64,000 nucleotides of DNA from OLB11 sp041392835. Its GTDB lineage: Bacteria; Bacteroidota; Bacteroidia; Chitinophagales; Chitinophagaceae. The stretch covers positions 62,001 through 126,000 of the forward strand of contig JAWKLF010000002.1 of NCBI GenBank assembly GCA_041392835.1, written 5' to 3'. The notes under the pieces are model-generated. The model had not been told where the DNA came from. It did not search any database and saw only the letters and a list, made by a program, of their open reading frames with translations. A program made the position numbers and the translations under genes. Below are positions 37,259-45,156 of the stretch, in pieces (within the stretch, counting starts at the first letter, position 1; each line of letters starts with the position of its first letter).

Positions 37259-39223
37259 TTATAAAACGTTAATCTTTACAGTTCTTATCTCGTTGCCAAA
37301 ATCTGCCTGTAAAATATAGAGTCCTTTGGGCCAATTGCCTACAGATATACGGTTAGTATTGGTAAACTCGCCCATACACTGACCATGAGAAGTATATATT
37401 TTTATTCTTCTTATAGCCTTGTTTGATGAAATGTTTAATTCATTTTGGTTGTTATTGATTACTTGAATCTGGGTATTGGCTGATACCCGATTTAAAGTTG
37501 CTATGTTGGAGTAACTATGAGTCAAGTTAATATCATACAATTTTAATCTATAATAGCATACACCATATGGAGGGTTTAGGTGTGCATAAGAAAACTCAGA
37601 TGTATGAAGAGAAGCTCCATTATCAATTGGATAGAAATTTTTAGCATCCAAGGAAAATTCTAATTCGTATTGCTGCCAAGCATGATTTAAAGGTAGCTTC
37701 CATGTAATATTTACTTGGTTCTCATTGACCTCCTTGGCTAATAACTCTATAGTTTGTATTGGCAATGGATACGATACGCTATACTTTGAAATAAACACAT
37801 CATTAGCACCCGTTGCTACCAAAGTATTGGTAGCCGCACTTGGATCGGCATCTATTGTGCCAAAAAAAGTTCCCGACCAATACGTTTGATACAAATCATC
37901 GATATACAATGCTCTTCCTTCATTTTGACTTGTACTACCGAGCTGTCCTGCCCATTCAAAATTTCCATTGGCATTTAATTTCATTATATAGGCATCGCGA
38001 AGAGCAACAGATGTTAAATTTGATACACCAGCACCCGGATCAAAATCGAGTGTGGTGCCAAACATGCCTGTAATACATGCTCCACCCGATGGGTCTAAGG
38101 CTAATCCATAAGCATACTCCGTATTGCTATTGCCAATATTTTTAGCCCAAATATAATTGCCCAAAGAATCATATTTTGCTACAAATGCATCACCATTCAA
38201 AGCCGTAAGCGTCGCAGTACCACTACCTGGATCAAAGTCTGGACTCAACCAAAATTCGCCACAAATAACAACATTGTCATTATTATCAATTCTAACCCGT
38301 CTGCCTATTTCGGCTGCGGCACTACTACCAATTTTAAAAGCCCATTTATAGTTTCCAGAAGAGTCCAATTTGAGTAAAAAAATATCAGCATTTACTGCAG
38401 TTTGAATTGCAGTACCTGCTCCTGGGTCAAAGTCTGTGCTACCAAAAAAAGTTCCAGTAGCATATACATTGCCTTTGCTATCACTTTGTATATCAAATCC
38501 TATATCAGGATTGATATGCCCTGTACCGATGCTGTGAGCCCATTTGAAGTTGCCCGCAGTGTCTAGTTTCCATAAAAAAATATTTCCACCTCCAGCTTCG
38601 GGCCACAGCTTATACTCATTTATGCTAGGGTCAAAATCTACGCTATCTACAGAAAAGCGCCCAGTAATCAATATATTCCCTAATCCATCGTAACTAATAG
38701 CATTAGCATTTTCATAGCCCCCGGCTCCTAATTGAAAAGACCAAACTAAGTTTCCATTTTCATCGAATTTAGAAACAAAACTATCAAAAGTTCCTGATGC
38801 GGAAAAGGTTAGTACACCCGGCCCCGGATCAAAATCGCCGGTACCATTAAAGTATCCTGTAACATAAATGTTATTGTGATGATCGGTCGTAACTCCTGTT
38901 ATATAAGTATTGGTTCCTGCTGTAAATTTATTAGACCAAATATAGTTTCCCGATGGGTCTAATTTTAATATATACATATCCAAAGCTCCTTTGGCTGCAG
39001 CATTCTGAATACCAGGCCCAGGATCCATATCGGTATATCCTTGTACTCTTCCTACCACTATAACATTTTGGTTTTGATCTACGGTTATATCCGTAGTATT
39101 GTCGCTCGAACTACTACCAATTTTACCGCTCCATTGCAAGCCGGGAACATTTTGAGAGTAAGTATTAAAGCTTATACCAACAATAAAGAATAAAATAATT
39201 GCTTGTGTAAAAATATTTTTCAT
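37259..39223 (-). CDS. SBBP-repeat beta-propeller protein with T9SS sorting domain
   Basis: 654 residues from the ATG at 39223, which begins a clear signal peptide (about 1-24, ending TYSQ). The body is seven SBBP-like repeats of about 55-60 residues, each with a loop of the form DFDPG (variants DMDPG, DFDPS, DADPS) and a segment like LKLDPSGNYIW. After about residue 500 come a fibronectin-like stretch and a C-terminal T9SS type A sorting domain (IKIYTSHGQCMGEF ... GNWPKGLYILQADFG). Likely exported by the system that includes PorT and fixed at the cell surface. Function unknown. Confidence 0.88.
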   Translation of the reverse strand: MKNIFTQAIILFFIVGISFNTYSQNVPGLQWSGKIGSSSSDNTTDITVDQNQNVIVVGRVQGYTDMDPGPGIQNAAAKGALDMYILKLDPSGNYIWSNKFTAGTNTYITGVTTDHHNNIYVTGYFNGTGDFDPGPGVLTFSASGTFDSFVSKFDENGNLVWSFQLGAGGYENANAISYDGLGNILITGRFSVDSVDFDPSINEYKLWPEAGGGNIFLWKLDTAGNFKWAHSIGTGHINPDIGFDIQSDSKGNVYATGTFFGSTDFDPGAGTAIQTAVNADIFLLKLDSSGNYKWAFKIGSSAAAEIGRRVRIDNNDNVVICGEFWLSPDFDPGSGTATLTALNGDAFVAKYDSLGNYIWAKNIGNSNTEYAYGLALDPSGGACITGMFGTTLDFDPGAGVSNLTSVALRDAYIMKLNANGNFEWAGQLGSTSQNEGRALYIDDLYQTYWSGTFFGTIDADPSAATNTLVATGANDVFISKYSVSYPLPIQTIELLAKEVNENQVNITWKLPLNHAWQQYELEFSLDAKNFYPIDNGASLHTSEFSYAHLNPPYGVCYYRLKLYDINLTHSYSNIATLNRVSANTQIQVINNNQNELNISSNKAIRRIKIYTSHGQCMGEFTNTNRISVGNWPKGLYILQADFGNEIRTVKINVL

Positions 39224-39296
39224 AGTTGATTTCAAAAGTATAAAAAAATTTATTAAAAAAAATACCCTAAAAATGGTATTTTCCAACAATGAATTT

Positions 39297-40124
39297 TTAG
39301 TTATTTTTTATCATTAATTTATTAAACAACTCATCCTCATAATTTTTTTCATACTCCTTAATTCTATTTATAGGTCTCCATAGTATTCCAATTTGCAACT
39401 GCGCTGTCCAAGTAGGGAATGGTGCTAACACTTTTTGTTGATACTTTTCATGATGTACATTAAATCTTTGTTCTGTCAGACTATCTTTTTGTGCTATATG
39501 ATAACCCATCTGCAAATGAACTGTGCAATAAAATTGCTTGCTCATGGCATATGAAAACGAAGTGCCAAGCATAGGCAATATGCTTAATATTGTTTTTTGT
39601 TCGTTTATACTAATATATTCTGCATAGTTTGAATACCAACTTTTTCTATATACAATAGGGTCAATGCGATAGAAAAGTGTAGATACCCCTGCCTTAGCAA
39701 AAACCTCCCACACATATTTAGGACGATAAAGCCAATACGAATAGGTAGCATACCAATAGCTTTGCCACATAGACAAAGTATTGAGCGGTTTATCAATATA
39801 TAAGGTATAATCTTTTAATCGGTATCGCTGTTTTAAATATTCATTCATGGAGCTATTCGTAGCATCATAAAAATTAAAAGCAAGCCCTGCATAAAATGCT
39901 TGGAATTGACTTGTTTTTTTCCCTGCTTCTATTCCAAAGCCACCACCCAATGTAGCTGGCAAAGACAAATACGAATGCCTATGCATAGTCAATAAGGATG
40001 TAGACAAATATGGTCTTATTATTGAAGACCTTTTTGCCGTTTTGTAGGCTATTTTATTTTTACTGCGTTGCCCATGTAGCGAAAACACTAGTACAAGCAA
40101 ACTTAGGGTCATCCAATATTTCAT
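39297..40124 (-). CDS. Putative outer-membrane beta-barrel protein
   Basis: 275 residues. Signal peptide about 1-18 (ending SLHGQ). Tyr- and Trp-rich alternating strands (MWQSYWYATYSYWLYRP, FYCTVHLQMGYHI) suggest an outer-membrane barrel. No named family. Its ATG overlaps the stop of the upstream gene by one base (TAATG), so the two are translationally coupled. Confidence 0.75.
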   Translation of the reverse strand: MKYWMTLSLLVLVFSLHGQRSKNKIAYKTAKRSSIIRPYLSTSLLTMHRHSYLSLPATLGGGFGIEAGKKTSQFQAFYAGLAFNFYDATNSSMNEYLKQRYRLKDYTLYIDKPLNTLSMWQSYWYATYSYWLYRPKYVWEVFAKAGVSTLFYRIDPIVYRKSWYSNYAEYISINEQKTILSILPMLGTSFSYAMSKQFYCTVHLQMGYHIAQKDSLTEQRFNVHHEKYQQKVLAPFPTWTAQLQIGILWRPINRIKEYEKNYEDELFNKLMIKNN

Positions 40125-40678
40125 TAGGGTAGTATATATATAGGGTTATAAAAAATGGTATCATTCATGCGCTCGTTATAGCTAATTACGGCATACACTT
40201 CTTGTAGTGTAGAAAGTGCAGGTGCTTGTTTGGGTCTAAACACAAACTGATTCGCATTTGGCACATAGCCATCGTAAAAATTAGCAATATTTTCGATGTC
40301 AAAAACTCCATTTAGGGAATCTCCTACCAAATGATTGGTGTCCCAATTGTGTTTACTATACAAAAAAATATTTTTTATTGTATCATGAGCATAATATTGG
40401 TAAGCTGGCTTATAGGCTATGCAACTTGTTATAAAAGGCGAAGTGTTTTTGCAGGTATAAAAAACTGATTCTAACACTACATTGCCCTGAACATGTTGGT
40501 ACGAAACGCTATCGTAGGCCGAAATGGAGTCTGCCACTAATAAATTTTGATAGAATCCGTTAACACCACTTATTAGGCTACAACTACGAATGGGGCGGCA
40601 ACTTTCTGTAAAAATGCTCAAAAGCATGATACTTATAAAAATGAATGCAAGGACACTGGCTTTATAAATCATATTCAT
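40124..40678 (-). CDS. Hypothetical envelope protein, possibly lipoprotein
   Basis: 184 residues from the ATG at 40678 (an ATG two codons later is equally possible; the longer frame starts with TTG). Hydrophobic N-terminus ending FTESC, a loose lipobox. The mature part has cysteines at CRPIRSC and YTCKN and no recognised domain. Coupled to the barrel protein downstream by TAATG, so the pair may form one envelope complex. Confidence 0.68.
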   Translation of the reverse strand: MNMIYKASVLAFIFISIMLLSIFTESCRPIRSCSLISGVNGFYQNLLVADSISAYDSVSYQHVQGNVVLESVFYTCKNTSPFITSCIAYKPAYQYYAHDTIKNIFLYSKHNWDTNHLVGDSLNGVFDIENIANFYDGYVPNANQFVFRPKQAPALSTLQEVYAVISYNERMNDTIFYNPIYILP

Positions 40679-40761
40679 AACATAATAGTACGATTTTTTA
40701 CGAAATATTGTTAGCAATCAACAAAAACTTCAAAAATATAGCAAAAAGGTGCATAACTTAG

Positions 40762-40792
40762 TTTGATATATAAGCTGGTCAACTTACCTTTG
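40762..40792 (+). promoter_or_regulatory. Full Bacteroidota promoter of atpDC
   Basis: -33 box TTTG (40762-40765), 19-base spacer, -7 box TACCTTTG (40785-40792). The best promoter match in the window, 48 bases before the atpD ATG. Confidence 0.75.
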
Positions 40793-40840
40793 CGCAAAAT
40801 TTTTAAAACCCTTATTTTAATACATTTCAAATAAAAAAAT

Positions 40841-42346
40841 ATGTCAAACACAGGTAAAATTAAACAAATCATTGGTGCGGTAGTAGACGTTCATTTTCCA
40901 GGCGAAACAGCTTTGCCTGAAATATTAAATGCCTTAGAAATTAAACGCCCTGATGGTTCTACATTAGTGTTAGAAGTACAACAACACCTTGGTGAAGATA
41001 GCGTTCGTACTATAGCCATGGACGGAACCGAAGGCTTAGTAAGAGGTATGGATGTTGTAGATACTGGCAATGCCATTACGATGCCTATAGGCGATGGTAT
41101 TAAAGGTAGATTGTTTAATGTAACTGGCGATGCGATAGATGGTTTACCTCAACCAAGCAAAAACAATGGTAGAGCTATACATGCTATGCCTCCAGCTTTT
41201 GAAAACCTTTCTACTGCAAGTGAAATATTGTTTACAGGTATCAAAGTTATTGACCTGATAGAACCCTATGCAAAGGGTGGTAAAATTGGTTTATTTGGAG
41301 GTGCTGGTGTAGGAAAAACAGTATTAATTCAAGAGTTGATTAACAATATTGCCAAGGCATATAATGGGGTTTCGGTATTTGCTGGTGTGGGTGAGCGTAC
41401 TCGTGAAGGAAATGATTTGATGCGTGAAATGATTGAAGCAGGTATCATGAATTATGGTGATGCATTCAAACATAGCATGGAAGAAGGCGGATGGGATTTA
41501 GAAAAAGTAGACTTAGAAAAATTAAAAGATAGTAAAGCAACCTTTGTGTTTGGACAAATGAATGAACCTCCAGGTGCTCGTGCTCGTGTGGCATTGTCAG
41601 GTTTGACCGTTGCAGAATACTACCGCGATGGAGATGGTTCTGGCAAAGGGCGTGATATCCTTTTCTTCGTAGATAATATCTTCCGTTTTACGCAAGCAGG
41701 CTCTGAGGTATCCGCTTTGTTAGGTCGTATGCCTTCTGCCGTAGGTTATCAGCCTACGTTGGCTACCGAAATGGGTTTGATGCAAGAACGTATCACGTCT
41801 ACTAAAAACGGTTCTATCACCTCTGTACAAGCGGTATATGTACCAGCAGATGATTTAACCGATCCGGCCCCTGCTACTACTTTTGCCCACTTAGATGCCA
41901 CTACGGTATTGAGTCGTAAAATTGCAGATTTAGGTATCTATCCTGCGGTAGATCCATTAGATTCTACTTCAAGAATATTGACAGAAGCTATAGTAGGTGA
42001 AGCACACTATTCTTGCGCTAACCGTGTAAAATTAATTTTACAACGATATAAGGAATTACAAGATATCATTGCTATCCTAGGTATGGATGAATTGAGCGAA
42101 GAAGATAAAATGACAGTGGCCCGTGCTCGTAAAGTACAACGTTTCTTATCTCAACCATTCCATGTAGCAGAACAATTTACTGGTCTTAAAGGAGTATTAG
42201 TACCTATAGAAGATACTATTAAAGGGTTCAACATGATTATGGATGGCGAAGTAGATGAATATCCTGAAGCTGCGTTTAACCTTGTAGGAAACATAGATGA
42301 TGCTATAGCGAAAGGCAAAAAAATGATGGAATCTGCTAAAAACTAA
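40841..42346 (+). CDS. atpD: F1Fo ATP synthase subunit beta
   Basis: 501 residues. Catalytic beta subunit: Walker A GGAGVGKT (153-160), GERTREGND, Walker B region ILFFVDNIFRFTQAG, and ALLGRMPSAVGYQPTLA. With atpC it forms a two-gene operon separate from the other atp genes, the usual Bacteroidota arrangement. Strong promoter upstream and a shared terminator downstream of atpC. Confidence 0.98.
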   Translation: MSNTGKIKQIIGAVVDVHFPGETALPEILNALEIKRPDGSTLVLEVQQHLGEDSVRTIAMDGTEGLVRGMDVVDTGNAITMPIGDGIKGRLFNVTGDAIDGLPQPSKNNGRAIHAMPPAFENLSTASEILFTGIKVIDLIEPYAKGGKIGLFGGAGVGKTVLIQELINNIAKAYNGVSVFAGVGERTREGNDLMREMIEAGIMNYGDAFKHSMEEGGWDLEKVDLEKLKDSKATFVFGQMNEPPGARARVALSGLTVAEYYRDGDGSGKGRDILFFVDNIFRFTQAGSEVSALLGRMPSAVGYQPTLATEMGLMQERITSTKNGSITSVQAVYVPADDLTDPAPATTFAHLDATTVLSRKIADLGIYPAVDPLDSTSRILTEAIVGEAHYSCANRVKLILQRYKELQDIIAILGMDELSEEDKMTVARARKVQRFLSQPFHVAEQFTGLKGVLVPIEDTIKGFNMIMDGEVDEYPEAAFNLVGNIDDAIAKGKKMMESAKN

Positions 42347-42408
42347 AAGCCAAACACATAGCACTTTTCTATATCCAAAACAAGTACTAAAAAAAGCGAA
42401 TCAAACAT

Positions 42409-42663
42409 ATGCAATTAGATATACTTACACCTGAACGAAAAATATTTCATGGCTCTGTATATGGTATTTTATTACCAGGTGTACAAGGTTATTTTGAATT
42501 ATTAGACAATCACGCACCTATAGTAGCTGCTTTGGGCAAAGGCCAAATGAAAATTCTAAAAGATAAAAGCAACGAAGAAATTTATACTATAGAAGGTGGC
42601 TTTGTAGAAATGAGTAATAACAAAACTATAGTACTCATTGAAGGTGCCGAAACGGTTAAATAA
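42409..42663 (+). CDS. atpC: F1Fo ATP synthase subunit epsilon, short form
   Basis: 84 residues: only the N-terminal beta-sandwich that contacts subunit gamma and the c-ring (MQLDILTPERKIFHGSV, LPGVQGYFELLDNHAPIVAAL, IEGGFVEM). The C-terminal helical hairpin that inhibits ATPase activity in E. coli is absent, as is common in this phylum. 62 bases after atpD. Confidence 0.95.
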   Translation: MQLDILTPERKIFHGSVYGILLPGVQGYFELLDNHAPIVAALGKGQMKILKDKSNEEIYTIEGGFVEMSNNKTIVLIEGAETVK

Positions 42664-42680
42664 TATTTTCATTCAATAAA

Positions 42681-42720
42681 ACATAAAAAAGGCTATTTAA
42701 AATATAGCCTTTTTTTATGT
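42681..42720. terminator. Bidirectional terminator between atpC and the convergent T9SS gene
   Basis: Near-perfect 16-bp stem: ACATAAAAAAGGCTAT on the left and ATAGCCTTTTTTTATGT on the right. A-run and T-run flank GGCTAT/ATAGCC, so it works in both directions, 17 bases past the atpC stop. Confidence 0.85.
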
Positions 42721-42732
42721 AAGGTATTACCC

Positions 42733-44217
42733 TTACTCAATTATTACTTTCCTTGTAAATATACCGCACTTCAAGTAATAGACTCCTTTACTATACCTAC
42801 TCACATCCATTTCATTTGCTATAGTTGATAAAATTAACTGACCTACACTATTATACAACTCTTTTGGGTTATTGGCTATTGGCTTATCGGTTTTAATATA
42901 CAAAGTACTGCAAGCAGGATTTGGATATACCTCCAATTGGCTCATTGGCTCATTGGCATATTGGCTAATTGAAAGGGGCCAACACGTTCTTGCTCCCAAC
43001 CCATAGTTAGGCATGCAAGGTGGCGTACCCACATAGGCATTGGCACCTAAGCTATCTAACCTTAAACAACGAGGACAAAAATTACAACCTGCACCTTTTA
43101 CATCAGGGTTATCTATGCTGCTCATTTGTTTGCTTAAGCCAGCAAAATTTCCAATATATATTTTATTATCCGATGCTATATAGGCAGTCTCATAACCTTG
43201 AAACTTTTGGGCTGTAGTATCTATACCAGAAATATGAAACCATGTATTATCTTGTAAATCATACTGATATACATTCCAATGACTCATTACATACAAAAAT
43301 TTACCATTTGGCGAAAATGCCAATCCTGTTGAAAGTCGTTCTGTTAAAGTAGAATCATTGGGCATTTGTTGAGAACCAACTGGCATTTGTATCGTCATTG
43401 GATTTGAGAGTATGCCATAGCATCTATCAAAGTCGGCAATGAAAATTAAACCACAGCTACTGCAATGCGACGTGGTAGCAAACATAGCACCATCGGCACT
43501 AAATGCACTTTGCCCTCGTATATCCCAAGGTCCCCAATTGGGTTGTGCAAACGTTTGTACTCCTTTGTCGTACACACTATCTTGTGTGAACAAGAAGGTA
43601 TGCACATCGGCATTATCACCTTCGTTTTTGAGTAGCCACCAGTCCTTACCATTGCCATGCCGGCATGCCATCATTTGCGTTTTGCGTAGGCTGGCATTTT
43701 CCATCAGTGGCACCATGCGTTTGGTAACTTTACCCAAACCGCCATTCGCATTCATGTCTATAACATTGTATAGTAAAAGGTCGAAGTAGCAATTACCATT
43801 ATTATTATGGCAGTCATCATATCTTACATCCGAAAAAGTAGGTGTTATAAAATAATATTTAGCACTGTCCATTGGAAGAAAAATACTGGTTTGAGAACCA
43901 CTACTCCATCCATCTTGAATTGTATAATAGTATTGTGGAATTAAAGTATCACCTTCATCTACAAAGCTGCCATCATTTCTATAAATATTAAATCCGTCAC
44001 TTGTTAGTTTTAAATTGCCATTGGTATCACTAATACACGAATTACCCCCAGTAAAATACTTAAAAGGAAAATAAATTCCTTGATGAGTTGTTATTGTGTT
44101 ATTTGAAAAATCAATTCTATTCCCACTATAACCTGTCACCCAATTATTGGATCGTTTTGTTTGAGCATTTAATAAAAATGAAGTAGTAGTTATTAAAAAA
44201 AATAATATTCTCCTCAT
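42733..44217 (-). CDS. T9SS-sorted propeller-like protein, copy B of tandem pair
   Basis: 494 residues. Signal peptide about 1-18. Repeated blades (YSGNRIDFSNNTIT, FSPNGKFLYVMSHWNVYQYD, ASDNKIYIGNF) suggest a WD40/propeller-like fold. Cys-rich motifs HCSSCG, CNFCPRCLR and PPCMPNYGLGARTCW probably form disulfides. The C-terminus is a T9SS type A sorting domain (VYPNPACSTLYIK ... SKGVYYLKCGIF). Residues about 150-249 are almost identical, also at DNA level, to the protein at 45157-46632. It begins 3 bases after a small T9SS protein gene. Confidence 0.85.
   Translation of the reverse strand: MRRILFFLITTTSFLLNAQTKRSNNWVTGYSGNRIDFSNNTITTHQGIYFPFKYFTGGNSCISDTNGNLKLTSDGFNIYRNDGSFVDEGDTLIPQYYYTIQDGWSSGSQTSIFLPMDSAKYYFITPTFSDVRYDDCHNNNGNCYFDLLLYNVIDMNANGGLGKVTKRMVPLMENASLRKTQMMACRHGNGKDWWLLKNEGDNADVHTFLFTQDSVYDKGVQTFAQPNWGPWDIRGQSAFSADGAMFATTSHCSSCGLIFIADFDRCYGILSNPMTIQMPVGSQQMPNDSTLTERLSTGLAFSPNGKFLYVMSHWNVYQYDLQDNTWFHISGIDTTAQKFQGYETAYIASDNKIYIGNFAGLSKQMSSIDNPDVKGAGCNFCPRCLRLDSLGANAYVGTPPCMPNYGLGARTCWPLSISQYANEPMSQLEVYPNPACSTLYIKTDKPIANNPKELYNSVGQLILSTIANEMDVSRYSKGVYYLKCGIFTRKVIIE
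43472..43770. repeat. 299-bp near-identical block shared with 45881-46179
   Basis: Same length in both tandem paralogues, no indel, about 15 mismatches by eye (about 95% identity), including one run of 72 identical bases. Flanking coding sequence is clearly more diverged, so the block looks like a gene-conversion tract or a strongly constrained segment. Confidence 0.8.
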
Positions 44218-44220
44218 CCT

Positions 44221-44706
44221 TTAATTTTTAATTATTTTTCCTGATTTACTCAACTTTTCGCCTACAAAAAATTTATATGTGTAAACTCCTGACATGAAAT
44301 TTTCTAATGAAACTGTGGTTTTGGTATATCCACTTGAGAATAAAACAGCTTTTATTTTCCTACCTGTAATATCAAATATTTCAATTCTACATGGTTGATT
44401 TGTGTTGTATCTTAAATTAACAATATCATTAGTTGGGTTTGGGTATAGGATAAATTCATTTGTTTTCAACTGTACATTTTCTGCATCAGGTTTTAGATGG
44501 CTTAGTATTTCATTCTCCTGACTTATCATAGAATTTGCATTTGTAGTATTACCATTATTTGTATTTCCTTGCTTATACACGCCCACTGCATTGCATGCCT
44601 TCATATCGTCATACATGGCACCGGGTATTGTCTTAACCGCAGATGAATACGATTCGATGGATAAAGCAGATAATGCAATCAGGATTATATACGTTTTTAT
44701 TTTCAT
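44221..44706 (-). CDS. Small secreted protein with T9SS sorting domain
   Basis: 161 residues. Signal peptide about 1-21, a short Asn-rich middle (GNTNNGNTTNANS), then a complete T9SS type A domain from about residue 82 (EFILYPNPTNDIVNLRYN ... IEIFDITGRKIKAV ... NFMSGVYTYKFFVGEK). Almost the whole mature protein is the sorting domain, so its passenger is minimal. Start overlaps the GxxExxY stop (ATGA) and its stop is 3 bases before copy B. A degraded homologue precedes copy A at 46639-46749. Confidence 0.82.
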   Translation of the reverse strand: MKIKTYIILIALSALSIESYSSAVKTIPGAMYDDMKACNAVGVYKQGNTNNGNTTNANSMISQENEILSHLKPDAENVQLKTNEFILYPNPTNDIVNLRYNTNQPCRIEIFDITGRKIKAVLFSSGYTKTTVSLENFMSGVYTYKFFVGEKLSKSGKIIKN

Positions 44707-45092
44707 GGTTTATATTTTGAATTGACTAATCGTTTAAATTCTAATTTCATACTACCAAAGTTAATTAGCAAACCAACTTCCAGATTATAGATTTCCAAAT
44801 AATTGATCGCTTGCGCTATATGAACAGATTCCAACTGATTAATGGCTTTAAGTTCTAAAGACACTTTGCCTTCAACCATAAAATCTACTCGTCTTGTCCC
44901 TATTTCTTCGCCTTTATACAAAATACTCATTTCTTGTTCACGAGTGAAGTGTAATCCTGCATTTCTCATTTCTATATCTAAAGCTCGCTGATATATCACC
45001 TCTTGAAATCCACTTCGTAATTGATTATGTACTTCCATTGCACAACCAATTATTTTGCCTGTAATCTCTTTATACTTCCCATCTTCAATCAT
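44703..45092 (-). CDS. GxxExxY family protein (PDDEXK nuclease-like fold)
   Basis: 129 residues. GFQEVIYQRAL contains the family signature G-x-x-E-x-x-Y. VDFMVEGKVSLELKAI supplies the Asp and the E-x-K of a PDDEXK-type active site, and INYLEIYNLEVGLLINFG is the conserved C-terminal part. The family is widespread in Bacteroidota and environmental bacteria; its function is unsettled. Here it is coupled to a secretion-signal protein by an ATGA overlap. ATCYGC repeats lie just upstream of its start. Confidence 0.88.
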   Translation of the reverse strand: MIEDGKYKEITGKIIGCAMEVHNQLRSGFQEVIYQRALDIEMRNAGLHFTREQEMSILYKGEEIGTRRVDFMVEGKVSLELKAINQLESVHIAQAINYLEIYNLEVGLLINFGSMKLEFKRLVNSKYKP

Positions 45093-45110
45093 AAATCAAA
45101 TATACAAAAT

Positions 45111-45150
45111 TCATCCGCTACATCCTTACTATCTGCTTTCATCTGCGGTT
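45111..45150. repeat. Short ATCYGC repeat cluster between GxxExxY gene and copy A
   Basis: ATCCGC (45113-45118), ATCTGC (45131-45136) and ATCTGC (45141-45146), a spaced pattern resembling REP-like sequences that I recall near GxxExxY genes in other genomes; that association is from memory and unchecked. Confidence 0.4.
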
Positions 45151-45156
45151 CTGACC

